From Spirochaetaceae bacterium (lineage in GTDB: Bacteria; Spirochaetota; Spirochaetia; SZUA-6; Bin103): a DNA stretch of 37,944 bases. A program made the position numbers and the translations under genes. The notes below the pieces were generated by a model that saw only the letters and a program-made list of their open reading frames with translations, did not search any database and was not told the DNA's origin. The stretch is taken from contig JAPOQV010000424.1 of NCBI GenBank assembly GCA_026710565.1, positions 1-37,944 of the forward strand, read 5' to 3'. Shown in pieces: positions 1 to 8,346 of the stretch (the stretch's first letter is position 1; each line of letters starts with the position of its first letter).

Positions 1-1
1 C

Positions 2-1065
2 CCGTTGTGCGTGCCGTCCCGCTTCTCCTTCTGGTCCGGCAGGTACGCCCACGCGGTCAACGCCTGGGACAACGGCTCACCGTTTCCGTCGTCGGTCCCC
101 ACGATCGGCAACTACCTGGAGGCCGCCGGCTACGACACCTTGCCGTTCGCTTCCTGACCGAGCGGGCACGGCGCCCCGCCGACCGGCCGTGGCTGCTCTA
201 CGTCGGCTTCTTCCGCCCGCACTTCCCTCTCCTCTGCGAGGAACGGCATTTCGATCGGTACCATCCCGATCGCGTGGAACTGCCGGATTCGCGCGATCAG
301 CCGATCGAGACGCAGCATCCGGTCGTGCAGTCCGTCCGGCGCTATTTCTGCAACGAACAGCCACTCCCCGAGGAAACCGTGCGTACCGCGCTGGCGGCAT
401 ACTACGGACTGGTCACCTTCACCGACGAGCTCATCGGCGCCGTCCATCGGGCGGCCGAGGCGATCGACAACACGATCGTGCTCTACACGAGCGACCACGG
501 CGAGAACGGCGGCGCACACGGCATGTGGCAGAAGGCCTGCTTCTACGAGCACGCCGTACGGGTCCCGCTCGTGATGTGCGGTCCCGGCGTGGCTGCTGGC
601 GGGGTCGTGTCCGCACCCGTCAGCCTCGTGGACGTGCTGCCCACGCTTCTGCAGATCAGCGAGCAGGAGCCCGACCCGTCGCTGCCGGGCACGAGCCTCA
701 TGCCCCTGGCAACCGGCGCCGGCAGTCCGGCGGCGGCGCTTCGCGATCGCCCGGTTCTCAGCGAGTACCATGCCTGGGGGATGGAGCACGCCGGCTACAT
801 GCTGCGCAAGGGCGATCACAAGCTCAACTACTACGTCGGCCATGAGCCGGAGCTCTTCGATCTCGCCGCCGATCCCGACGAGATGACGGATGTGGCCGCG
901 TCTTCGGCGTACGCGGGAGTCCGTGCCGAGCTCATCGACGAGTTGCGATCGATCGTCGATCCCGAGTCCGTCGATGACCGTGCACGGGCGAATCAACGAC
1001 GGTCGGGTCATGCGCGGTACGAGGTTCCGCTGCTCTATCGTCAACCCCGGGCCGGCAACGGGTGA
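2..1065 (+). pseudogene. Sulfatase (formylglycine-dependent), internally deleted and frameshifted; 5' end outside the window
   Basis: Family S1 sulfatases hydrolyse sulfate esters, often on glycans. Frame 2 from the left edge reads the signature LCVPSRFSFWSGRYAHA, in which the Cys of C-x-P-S-R is the residue converted to formylglycine, and runs on to EAAGYDT. That frame then hits a stop near 155. From about 142 the sulfatase continues in frame 1: FLTERARRPADRPWLLYVGF, then the metal/active-site region with YTSDHGENGGAHGMWQK and a C-terminal KLNYY...ELFDL segment ending in TGA. The stretch normally lying between the GY-D-T strand and the FLTER helix (about 100 or more residues, including GKWH-type residues) is absent. 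The gene is therefore a deletion derivative, unless the assembly is wrong here. Family recognition is certain; loss of function is inferred. Confidence 0.85.
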
Positions 1066-1126
1066 TGGCGGAACGACGGTACAACGGAAGTGACAAGCAG
1101 TTGCTTTTGGAGGTCCGGAGCACCTG

Positions 1127-1135
1127 TGGTATCCT
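1127..1135 (+). promoter_or_regulatory. Candidate extended -10 promoter for tRNA-Arg
   Basis: TGG followed by TATCCT forms an extended -10 element whose expected start point (about 1142) is only a few bases before the mature tRNA 5' end at 1145. No well-spaced -35 hexamer is visible: the TTGCTT at 1101 is too far upstream. This is an inference from position and motif only. Confidence 0.4.
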
Positions 1136-1144
1136 GCGAGACGA

Positions 1145-1218
1145 GGGCAATTAGCTCAGCTGGATAGAGCGCTGGCCTCCGGAGCCAGAGGTCGTGGGTT
1201 CGAATCCCGCATTGCCCG
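1145..1218 (+). tRNA. tRNA-Arg (anticodon CCG)
   Basis: A complete cloverleaf can be folded by eye. The acceptor stem GGGCAAT (1145-1151) pairs with ATTGCCC (1211-1217), followed by discriminator G. The D arm is GCTCAGCTGGATAGAGC. The anticodon stem CTGGC/GCCAG encloses loop CTCCGGA with anticodon CCG at 1179-1181, and the T arm is GTGGG-TTCGAAT-CCCGC. CCG reads the Arg codon CGG. The 3' CCA is not encoded. The gene looks intact although the protein genes on both sides are broken. Confidence 0.97.
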
Positions 1219-1285
1219 TGTAGCCCTCCCGGCGACTCCGAGCCGGCCCGGCGGCTCGATGACGAGCTTTCCCGCCTGACCGTCA

Positions 1286-1982
1286 TCGACGATCGCCGAG
1301 GCCCGCGCGCAGGGCGTGCTCGGCATCAAGCTGCTCAAGGAGGCGCCGCGCGCCGGCCGCCGAGGCGGAACGCCTCTTCGCCCGGCTGCTCGCGGCAGGA
1401 CCGGACCGCGCGCCCGAGCCTACCCCCACTCGCGAAGGACCCTACGGCGCGCTGCGCGACTACCTTGCCCACGCCATCATCCGGGCGGCGAGCGCCGCGG
1501 GAATGACCATCCTGTTCCACTGCGGCAGCATGGGCGCGGGACGCGACTACCGCCCGACGCATCCGGCCCGGATGGTGCCGGTCGTGCTGCGCTACCCGGA
1601 CGTGCGCTTCGAGCTCTACCACTCGGGAATGCCGCGGATGCGCGAAGCGGGGATAATGGCCTTCTCCTACCCCAACGTGTGGCTCAACATGTGCTGGTCG
1701 CAGTCGTTCATGCCGAGGGCCGCGCGGGCCGAGTGGCTGGACTTCGTGCCGGCCAACGAGATCATCGCCTTCGGGGGCGACTCCGTGTACTGGATCGAGC
1801 ACAGCGTCGGCGACCTGGTGATGACGCGCGCCAACCTGGCCGCGGTGCTCGGCGAGCGCGTGGCCGGCGGAGCGACCACCGAGGAGCGCGCGGTGGACAT
1901 CGGCCGGATGCTGCTGGCCGGCAACGCAGCGGCGCTCCACGACCTGGGCGATCCGGGGCTCGTCGACTACGAGTACACCTGA
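1286..1982 (+). pseudogene. Amidohydrolase-2 family protein, 5'-truncated and frameshifted
   Basis: The C-terminal two thirds resembles an amidohydrolase (metal-dependent TIM barrel) of the Amidohydro_2 type. Reading begins in frame with IAEARAQGVLGIKLLKEAP (about 1292-1350). It switches by one base around 1350 into a frame reading ERLFARLLAAG, then GALRDYLAHAIIRAASAAG, and then MTILFHCGSMG (the barrel strand with a metal-binding His). It continues with FELYHSGMPR and IIAFGGDSVYWIEHS, where the Asp fits the usual catalytic metal-ligand position, and ends at TGA 1980-1982. The first 80-100 residues and the start codon are missing, and the remnant begins about 70 bp after the tRNA. An ATG at 1503 could in principle start a 159-residue product, but it would lack half the barrel. 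Substrate unknown. Confidence 0.75.
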
Positions 1983-1989
1983 AGCGTCG

Positions 1990-2840
1990 TCACCCGCTGG
2001 GGTCGCCGAAGACCTCCTTCACCGTCTCCTGCACCGTCGCGCGCGCCGCTCCCTCGAGCGACGGCCGCGGACGGCCCAAGCGGGCATTGGGCACCAGCCC
2101 GTGCAGTTCCATCGCCACCTTCACGCTCTCCAGCCAGCCGTGCACGACGGCAACCGGCAGCCAGCGGTCCTCGTACCGCTCCATCATCGCCCACGCCCGT
2201 TCACCTCACCGGCCTGCAGGTGCCCGTAGAACTGCAATGCCAGGTCGGCGCGGAACGGGGCCACCGTGCACAGGTAGGCGGCCCCGCCCAGCGGATGGCC
2301 CAGCACGAAGTTGCGCATCTGGCCGCCCGAGATCACCGCGAAGCTCAGATCGGCGGTCGCGCGCAGCAGGTCGTAGTACGCGTAGAACGGATCCCCGTCG
2401 TTCTTGATCCCGACCACCTCGTCGCGGGCCGCGAGCTCGCGCACGGTCGCGATCGGGTACGGGTCGGGCCACGCTCCCCACAGCAGCAGCGGGATGCCGG
2501 CCGCACCGCGGATGGCGTCGAGGTAGCCGACCAGCACCTCCCGTTCCTGGCCAAGCCACGGACTGATCTGCACTTGACCGCGTCGGCGCCCACGGCGTCG
2601 GCATGCCGCATAGTCGATTGCATCGTCGTCGGCGAAGCAGATGTTGACCGGCACCACCGGCCCCTTGAGGCGATCGACGACCTCCATGGCGCGGATCAGG
2701 ATCGCCTGACCCGCGCGGTACAGGTCCCGCGACGCCATCCGCGGCTGCCCGCTTATGAGCTGCTCGGCCGCCATCGACCGCGGCTCCAGGTCATCGGTCA
2801 TCACGTCCAGCACCGGGATCGGCATTTCCATGACGTCCAC
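1990..2840 (-). pseudogene. Degenerate copy of the cupin + DapA-like aldolase pair
   Basis: This is a decayed duplicate of the intact genes at 26893-27276 and 25982-26896. It starts like the cupin (MDVMEMPIPVLDVMTDDL), jumps from DLYRA directly to GQAILIRA, and then joins straight onto the aldolase (VVDRLKGPVVPVNICFADD). It then loses the barrel segment between DYA and the region before WLGQEREVLVGY. A one-base loss near 2573 and another near 2195 change frame. After the second, the end continues as ERYEDRWLPVAVVHGWLESV to FGDPSG. The last 65 residues match the intact copy at 54 positions. The Schiff-base lysine region (VVGIKNDGDPFYAYYDLL) survives. A 218-residue reading frame (2184-2840) remains open but lacks essential parts of both proteins, so no function is expected. 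Confidence 0.88.
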
Positions 2841-2870
2841 TTTCCATCACACGCCGAGGAACGACAAATA

Positions 2871-3181
2871 CGGGGTCTTCAGGAATTCGTGTGGAGGACG
2901 TCACATGAAGACAAGTGGGTAGAGATTGTGGCCGCCGAGGACGCCGAGCCGGAAGTGGCAGCGGACGGTGTCCCGCAGCAGGACGAAGCGGCGGCACTGC
3001 GGCACGCGCACCGGCGCCAAGAAAGCCGAGAAATCCCGCCGCGGGGACTTGACGGGGTTTTTCGCGTGCGAGCTGGCCCGCCACCGCACGGTTCCAGCCC
3101 CTGCCGGCCTCCCGGGAAAGCTCACGTGTCCCCTCGGCTGCACAGCACCCGGTTCAGCGCGCGCTGCGCGCAGATCCATCA
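2871..3181. other. Gene-poor stretch between the cupin/aldolase pseudogene and the IstA remnant
   Basis: No recognisable gene. A 94-codon minus-strand frame (2901-3185) contains RRDFSAFLAPVRVPQCRR and HNLYPLVFM, which could be a protein relic, but I cannot assign it to a family. The homology to the intact cupin promoter region (27277-27310) ends at about 2875, so one junction of the duplication or of a later rearrangement lies there. Confidence 0.5.
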
Positions 3182-3960
3182 TCACAGCAGCAAATCATGG
3201 AAGCGGCGCTGCTTGGAGAACGACCCCTTCACCCAGCCCACCAAGTTCTCGATCCACCCCTTCTGGTTGGCGCGCCGCGGCCAGCACACCCCGGCCGTTG
3301 AACCCCAACTCCAGCACCGCGTACGCGAAGGTCGGGTTCCACTCGGTCACCTCGCCGTTCTTGGCCCATCTCAGGGCCACCGTCTTGGGACCGTCGAACA
3401 CCGCGCACAGCGGCACCCCGCCGAACGCCGCAAAGTGGTCGGTCAGGGTGCGGATCAGCATCTCGGCGACTTGGTTGGGCACCAGATCGACCACCGCCCA
3501 GCGCGACCACTTCAGCCGCGAGCAGAAGAACCGCACCACCTGACGGCTGCCGTCCAGATAGGTGATCCTCACCTCGCCGAAGTCGTGCTGGGAGAACTCG
3601 CCGCGCAGCCCTTCGAAGCGCATCATCAGCCGCGTGGCGTGAGGACGCAGCTCGGCAATCACCCCGTACAGCGCACTCTTGCCGTCCCGGTAGCCGTCCA
3701 GGCGGGCCCGGCGCAGGATTTCGACCGACTTCAGCGCGGCGTGAGTCTCCTCGTCGACCTGCTCTACCAGTTCCTGCACCAAGGCACGGAACGGCTCCAC
3801 CTTGCTCGGTCGGCCGATCCTGCGTTGCACTCTCTCCTGGCTATCATCAAACGTGCTCGACCGCGGGCTCTGCCGCGATACGCCGCACGCTCCGCACCGA
3901 CAACCCGGCGATCACGGCGACCTCGATCTGGTCCTGGCCGGCCTCTACCCGCTCCGCCAC
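3182..3960 (-). pseudogene. istA: IS21-family transposase IstA, truncated and frameshifted
   Basis: IstA is the DDE transposase of IS21-type elements. The N-terminal helix-turn-helix is readable as ERVEAGQDQIEVA...LSVRSVRRIAAEPAVEHV (about 3960-3850). A frame change near 3840 leads into RRIGRPSKVEPFRALVQELV, then FEGLRGEFSQHDFGEVR (first catalytic Asp region), RFFCSRLKWSRW and DHFAAFGGVPL...FDGPKTVALRW (second Asp). A further frame change near 3280 leads into RANQKGWIENLVGWVKGSF, carrying the catalytic Glu, and to a stop at 3182. About half of the normal ~500 residues (the C-terminal half) is missing and no istB follows. The element is inverted relative to the IstB remnants at 12-13.4 kb. Confidence 0.85.
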
Positions 3961-4053
3961 GCCTATGCCACCCCCTTTGGAGGAGATTCCGGAGAGACCC
4001 TCACCTATCCACTGCCGGCCCTCGCTCACGCCTCGCCTTCCAGTTCAGACCGT

Positions 4054-4100
4054 CCAGAATTTCGAGAAGAATTCCGGCCAGAACTTCTGGAACCCCAAAC
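4054..4100 (-). repeat. IS21-type terminal repeat (outer end of the IstA remnant)
   Basis: On the plus strand the segment runs from CCAGAATTTCGAG to GGAACCCCAAAC. It matches the segment at 13322-13364 (CCAGAATTCCGGAAAT to GGAACCCACA) in sequence, order and tip direction. Each lies just outside a transposition gene fragment of the same IS type (IstA here, IstB there), as expected for the two terminal repeats of one IS family. The tip is close to the stop codon of the PhyH gene ending at 4100. Confidence 0.6.
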
Positions 4101-4996
4101 TATTGGGCGGAAGCGGTTTTCCAGTGCGGCTTGACGTCTAGATCGAGGCTCGACCAATAGTATTTCAGGGGATCATCTTGTCCCCATGTGTCATAAATGT
4201 CGTCCCATTCCATCCAGCGCATATGTGGCTTCATCGAATACTCGTCCACCGGATCGCTCGCCGCCTGATATCGGAAGCTGGTGGCGATCCTGATCTGGTC
4301 CATTGTCTCATTGTCCCTCGCCTGATGGATGGCCATGCCGTGAAACATCAAGACGTCCCCGGTAGCCGTATGGCCCCACGCCCACTCGTTCATCAGATCC
4401 GAGTCGTCTCCCAGGCTTGCCTGACCGTCTTCCATCAACGGGCCTAAGTGTGACCTGGGAACCAGCGCGAGACCTCCACCGAGATTAGCGGGACAGTCTC
4501 CCAAAGGAATCCAGACCGTCCACGTATCGGGCGTTCCGCGGACTGGACCAAAATCCTGGTGTGGGCGTGTGGTGTGGTCCGGCCTGCCCGGAAACATCGG
4601 GTGATAGAGATGGCGGGGATGAATGAGAATGGGACTGTCTACGAGCTGACGGATGATTCGCAGCACATGCTCGCTATGCGACAGGACGTAGAGAGCGCGG
4701 ATTCGCAGTAGGTCCCTGTAGTAGCTTATGAATTCTGGTTCGTAGTCGTTCTCCGAGAGGTTCGCCCCATCTCGAACTATGCCATCCATGAGATCGCTAC
4801 CCTGGCGAAGAAACCCATGGCGTGCCGTCACCTCTAGAGCCTCGCGACGTAATCCCAGGACATCGGCCGCTGGTATCAACTTGCGAAAGAAGAGATAGCC
4901 TCTCTCCCCCGCCGCTCTACGGAGCTCGTCCGGGTCCTCCAGCACTGGCGTGGATTCGTCGTACACACTGATATTCTGCATTGCCCGGGACGCCAT
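4100..4996 (-). CDS. PhyH (phytanoyl-CoA dioxygenase)-family Fe(II)/2-oxoglutarate oxygenase
   Basis: A 298-residue cytoplasmic non-haem iron oxygenase. The iron-binding facial triad is visible: H146 and D148 in RPHQDFGP, and a distal His, most likely H224 in MAIHQARDNE. R236 is suitably placed to hold 2-oxoglutarate. The intervening GGGLALVPRSH and GDVLMFHG strands are typical of the family. The ATG at 4996 is preceded by AGGAGAG at good spacing. It is the last gene of the minus-strand sugar operon and its stop codon lies at the tip of an IS21-type terminal repeat, so the original 3' flank has been replaced. The natural substrate cannot be told; family members hydroxylate diverse small molecules. 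Confidence 0.88.
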   Translation of the reverse strand: MASRAMQNISVYDESTPVLEDPDELRRAAGERGYLFFRKLIPAADVLGLRREALEVTARHGFLRQGSDLMDGIVRDGANLSENDYEPEFISYYRDLLRIRALYVLSHSEHVLRIIRQLVDSPILIHPRHLYHPMFPGRPDHTTRPHQDFGPVRGTPDTWTVWIPLGDCPANLGGGLALVPRSHLGPLMEDGQASLGDDSDLMNEWAWGHTATGDVLMFHGMAIHQARDNETMDQIRIATSFRYQAASDPVDEYSMKPHMRWMEWDDIYDTWGQDDPLKYYWSSLDLDVKPHWKTASAQ

Positions 4997-5012
4997 TTCG
5001 CTCTCCTGAGAG

Positions 5013-6161
5013 CTAGGTGAAAAGTCTCGCGGGGTTATCTACGAGGAGCCGGTTGATGACCGCCTCTGACATCCCCTGATCTGTCATCATGGGCACCACG
5101 TTGGTGACGATGTGGTCGTACCCCCATCCGCCAAAGGCGTGAACCATCCACTTCAGCCAGATGTCATCAGTGATGAGTACTTGAGACTCATCGCCCGAGT
5201 CGAGGAACCTCGCGACAAGACGGACTCTCTCGAGCTCGGTTACGAAGATCCCTCCTGCAAATCCGCGGTCGGCCTTGTTGATGTAGAACTCCTTGCCCAA
5301 GTTATCGAACTCGACGAAGACTCCCATGGGGAAAAGGGTCTCCATATGGGAAGCATCCGGCTCCACATCGGTATGGCAGATCACAATCCTCTTGGGATCG
5401 GCACCCACGGCGAGCATGGTCCTGACGATCTCGGTCCCAGTATCTGACCAGGTATACGTGTGGATGGTAACCGGCGCGTCGAGTTCGCGAGAGGCGATCG
5501 CGGCAGCCTTCACCACCCTCAAGGCGAGAAAGACGATTCCAACGATTCTGCCTTCCATGAGTAGTTGCAGTCCCGTCTCGCACTGCATCTTCATCCTATC
5601 GAGCGACATCGGCGTGCAGTTACCGTAATCGTACAGGTAGCAGCCCAAACGACGGTCGTTGCGTGGTGGGGTGATCTCTTCGAAACCCCTGAAATTCTCA
5701 TCCAGAGGTTCGAGGGTTTCCGACCTCCGCGTCCAAAAGATCACGTAGGCGCACTGGGAGAAGTGATCATCTACGTTCCAACCAAACCACTTGTCGTAAC
5801 ATATGGCGCAGAGCTCAAGCCTCCTCTCCCGCAGATCCAGTTTCTCCTTGACGGCGTTGAGCTCACCCACGGAGATCGCTGCAGTGCCGTCGGTCGCGAA
5901 CCGATCATCCATCAGAAGGCCTGTGAAATTTGGGAATCTCTGCGTCAGCTCGATGACGTGCTCCTTTCCTCGGGAGAGGCTTGCCCCAATGCCCCTGTCA
6001 CGGACCAGACCACCTTTTTCCAAGGCCCCAAAAGGAATCGCGTACTAGCCTTCACGGGTTGTCATACGAGAGGGTTTCGGCAGTTTCCATCCATCGTCAC
6101 GTGAGCCGGCTTCGTGCCCCCACATCCATAGCCGGCTTCGAACCGTATCGCTTGCGGACAT
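5013..6161 (-). pseudogene. Chimeric pseudogene: TIM-barrel protein N-part fused in frame to a phosphotriesterase-family C-part
   Basis: A good ribosome site (GAGAGAGGAG) precedes an ATG at 6161 and a frame reading RLWMWGHEAG...LPKPSRMTTREG. Codon 39 is TAG (6045-6047). The same frame then continues with YAIPFGALEKGG, ELTQRFPNFTGLLMDDRF, RRLELCAICYDKWFG and LGCYLYDYG...MEGRIVGIVFL. I read this as a planctomycete/spirochaete-type hypothetical TIM-barrel (glycoside-hydrolase-like) family. At about residue 210 the protein changes without a frame break into the second half of a phosphotriesterase-family amidohydrolase: AAAIASRELDAPVTIHTYT, RIVICHTDVEP (metal His residues), LITDDIWLKWM (metal Asp) and a C-terminal NPARLF. 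The N-terminal H-x-H metal pair of that family is missing. A shorter product starting at TTG 6023 (336 residues) is possible. Family calls are by memory of motifs. Confidence 0.7.
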
Positions 6162-6228
6162 CGGGTACTCCTCTCTCTTGGCTAACGAGCCCATTCAGGG
6201 TCGGCCGACGCGGCTAGAAAGTCCACAC

Positions 6229-6240
6229 CGGTTCGAACCG
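6229..6240. other. 12-bp perfect palindrome CGGTTCGAACCG
   Basis: It lies in the 94-bp gap between the PhyH gene ending at 6256 and the chimeric pseudogene. Part of it (TTCGAACCGT) recurs around 6138-6147. It could be an operator half-site pair or a small hairpin; there is no T-run, so it is not a classical terminator. Confidence 0.3.
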
Positions 6241-6255
6241 TGCTCGCCGCTTGCT

Positions 6256-7176
6256 TCAAGCTGGTTTGTTAGTGTACCGCTCGAGATTCTCCTCGAGATT
6301 CCTCTTGTTCTCGTAGACGACCGGAAACCCGTCGCCTTCCAGGATCTCCCCCGGCTTCACGGTCACGTGCTTGCCAACGGCGTGCGATCGCCCCCGAGGC
6401 ATGAAGATCGTATAGCCTGGCATATAGTGAATCGCAATCGCTCGACGATGCCGCTCGCTCTCGTTCTCGGGAGAGGCGTGCCAGGTCATGCAGTGGTGAA
6501 AGGCAACGTGCCCTCTCTTCACTTGCACCGGTACCGGCCTGACCTCCGCCCCTTCGGGGAGCAAGGCTTCATCGTACAGAGGCTCCAGGGCATCTCCGGT
6601 TCGCGGTCGAACCGCACCCCAGCGATGGGACCCCGGCACCATCCACATGCAGCCGTTTTCGACTTCGACGTCATCCAACGCCACCCACGCCCCGACGAGG
6701 TCTCCCGGTTCGATGATCGGCCACGCTAGAAAGTCTTGATGCCAGCCAACGCGACCACCGCGTGTGGCGGGTTTAGAAACAATCTGATCGTGCCAGATGC
6801 GAAGAATTGGGGTGTTGCCGCACATCCGGGCGACGGTGCCGGTGATCTCCGGATTACGCGCTAGCTCGAGGAACTTCTCACTAGCCTCCCAGATGTTGAC
6901 AACCTGCCAAACTTCCTTCGCGGTCTGTGGTGCCTCCCCGTACTCCGCAGTTCCGTCGACGAGGTTTCGGTTCAGTACCGGCTTCTTGGCAGATTTGCTC
7001 TCCACGACTAGCTGAAGCTCTGCGAGTAGCTCGTCGACCTCAGCCTCGCCGAGAACCGGCACGCGACTCACAACGAAGCCTCTCAGGTGGAACTCGTCTA
7101 GTTGATCCTGGTTCAACAACACCGGTGTAATCCGTAAAGAAGTATAGCTCGCCGAGCTATCGGTTGCGAATACCAA
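6256..7176 (-). CDS. PhyH-family Fe(II)/2-oxoglutarate oxygenase
   Basis: A protein of up to 306 residues, distinct from the paralogue at 4100-4996. The facial triad is H146 and D148 (GWHQDFLAWP) plus H233 (CMTWHASPENES), with an Arg at 244-245 for 2-oxoglutarate. The ENGCMWMVPGSHRWG strand is a family hallmark. The C-terminus carries an extra tail (EGDGFPVVYENKRNLEENL). The start is uncertain: the longest frame begins with TTG at 7176 and overlaps the upstream hydrolase by 20 bp, and no ATG with a ribosome site lies nearby, so a GTG or TTG further in (around 7122) is possible. The overlap implies translational coupling with the GH10-like gene. Confidence 0.85.
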   Translation of the reverse strand: MVFATDSSASYTSLRITPVLLNQDQLDEFHLRGFVVSRVPVLGEAEVDELLAELQLVVESKSAKKPVLNRNLVDGTAEYGEAPQTAKEVWQVVNIWEASEKFLELARNPEITGTVARMCGNTPILRIWHDQIVSKPATRGGRVGWHQDFLAWPIIEPGDLVGAWVALDDVEVENGCMWMVPGSHRWGAVRPRTGDALEPLYDEALLPEGAEVRPVPVQVKRGHVAFHHCMTWHASPENESERHRRAIAIHYMPGYTIFMPRGRSHAVGKHVTVKPGEILEGDGFPVVYENKRNLEENLERYTNKPA

Positions 7177-8299
7177 AGAAGGGCTCCGCCGGCTCGTTAA
7201 GTATCTGGCCCTTGATGGCAGCTAGATCTTCGGGCCCCTGTGGCGGTCGAATTACCTTGCCAAGGCTCTCTCCCGGCGGCCGTCTGAAGAGTGTTTCGTA
7301 GTTGAAAAGAAAGAACCCCGGAAAGCCGGCCCGCCGCGCTTCGTCGAGGAAGGAGCAGTGGAACTCCGGAGTATCTCGGCTCCTATACACAGCCGGGGCT
7401 CGCATAGTTATCGTTCCTGGAAAGACTGGACGGTCGGTCGCGTCTCTGTGAAGAGGGAACAGTGCTTTGAGATTATCGATGCTGAACGTGTCGTAGTACA
7501 TGATGAAAATCGCATCCAGATATCTCGCGAAGCGCGACCACTCCTGAAATACCCGCAGGAGACCCGTTCTCGGTACCGGGAAAACGTACGCCCCGACTCT
7601 CACGTCGCGCGCGGCTCGCCTCGCGGTAGCCGAAAGGCGCTTTACCGCATTATGAACAGTCAGACAGCGGTACTCGATTTCCAGCTCGCCGGGCACGTCC
7701 TTCTGTGTGTAAGTATCGCAGTACTGCACGTTCTCATACTGAAGCTTCTCGCCGAACATCTCTTGATAGTTCTTCTTGCAGCTCTCGCAGAAACACCTGG
7801 CGTTGTATCGAATGAAATCAAGGACCAGTACGTCGATACTGTAACTAATGCACTGCTCCTCGACGAGCTTCTCTATGTAGTCGAGGAATTCGGGATTCGA
7901 TAGACAGCCGAAGTGGCTGGGCTCGTAGTTACCGTCTGTATAGGCTATCGTAGCCCATTCGGGGTGATCCGCGAGTATCCCTCCCTTGTTGTCGAATTGG
8001 TACTCGCTCCCAGCCCAGCCGCCGGCAAGCGCCACCGGAAAGTAGCTGTGGAACTCGAGTCCGGCGGCATGGCATTTGCGCAGGGTCTCGCCGAGAAGAT
8101 CGTACTCCTTGCAGTAGTCGTGGACCACTCCGATCTTGCTGGGGTAGTAGAGAACGCCGGGCGCTTTCACGCACAACTGAATGGCGTTGAAATTCGCCTG
8201 CGCGACCTCGTCCACCATGACATCGACATTTTCCGGTTCGAAATCTCCGAGGAGAATGGCTTCAAACTGGTGAGAACAGATCGCCCGTAGCTCTTTCAT
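7157..8299 (-). CDS. GH10-like (GHL10/DUF187-type) family hydrolase
   Basis: A 380-residue TIM-barrel protein without a signal peptide. The features ILADHPEWAT, NPEFLDYIEKLVEEQ and SIDVLVLDFIRYN match family-10-like glycosyl hydrolases of the YngK/FenI type (the strand ending in LD-x-IRY). A short CxxC segment (CFCESCKKNY) is characteristic of bacterial relatives with unknown substrates. I chose the ATG at 8299 rather than the GTG at 8317, because the GTG lies inside the stem of a perfect hairpin and a start there would be masked. It sits between a sugar-binding protein gene and a PhyH oxygenase, suggesting intracellular processing of the imported oligosaccharide. Substrate unknown. Confidence 0.75.
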   Translation of the reverse strand: MKELRAICSHQFEAILLGDFEPENVDVMVDEVAQANFNAIQLCVKAPGVLYYPSKIGVVHDYCKEYDLLGETLRKCHAAGLEFHSYFPVALAGGWAGSEYQFDNKGGILADHPEWATIAYTDGNYEPSHFGCLSNPEFLDYIEKLVEEQCISYSIDVLVLDFIRYNARCFCESCKKNYQEMFGEKLQYENVQYCDTYTQKDVPGELEIEYRCLTVHNAVKRLSATARRAARDVRVGAYVFPVPRTGLLRVFQEWSRFARYLDAIFIMYYDTFSIDNLKALFPLHRDATDRPVFPGTITMRAPAVYRSRDTPEFHCSFLDEARRAGFPGFFLFNYETLFRRPPGESLGKVIRPPQGPEDLAAIKGQILNEPAEPFFGIRNR

Positions 8300-8311
8300 G
8301 AAGGTAACGAC

Positions 8312-8335
8312 GGGCACTTCCCGAAGGAAGTGCCC
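8312..8335 (-). terminator. Perfect 10-bp hairpin between solute-binding protein and hydrolase genes
   Basis: GGGCACTTCC, loop CGAA, GGAAGTGCCC. It starts 11 bp after the stop of the solute-binding protein gene (minus strand) and no U-run follows. It is more likely a partial terminator or an mRNA-stabilising stem that raises the level of the binding-protein message over the downstream genes, as often seen in ABC importer operons. Confidence 0.6.
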
Positions 8336-8346
8336 GCCAAAGGCCC

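Noticed and set aside
2220..4160. 646-codon plus-strand open frame
   Set aside because: It is antisense to the DapA-like and IstA remnants, rich in Arg/His/Pro, and has no family motif. It is a shadow caused by high GC.
6229..6240. Palindrome as a rho-independent terminator
   Set aside because: There is no T-run on either side; kept only as a possible protein-binding site.
8299..8317. GTG start giving the GH10-like protein six more residues
   Set aside because: The GTG is inside the stem of a perfect hairpin and lacks a ribosome site; the ATG at 8299 is preferred.
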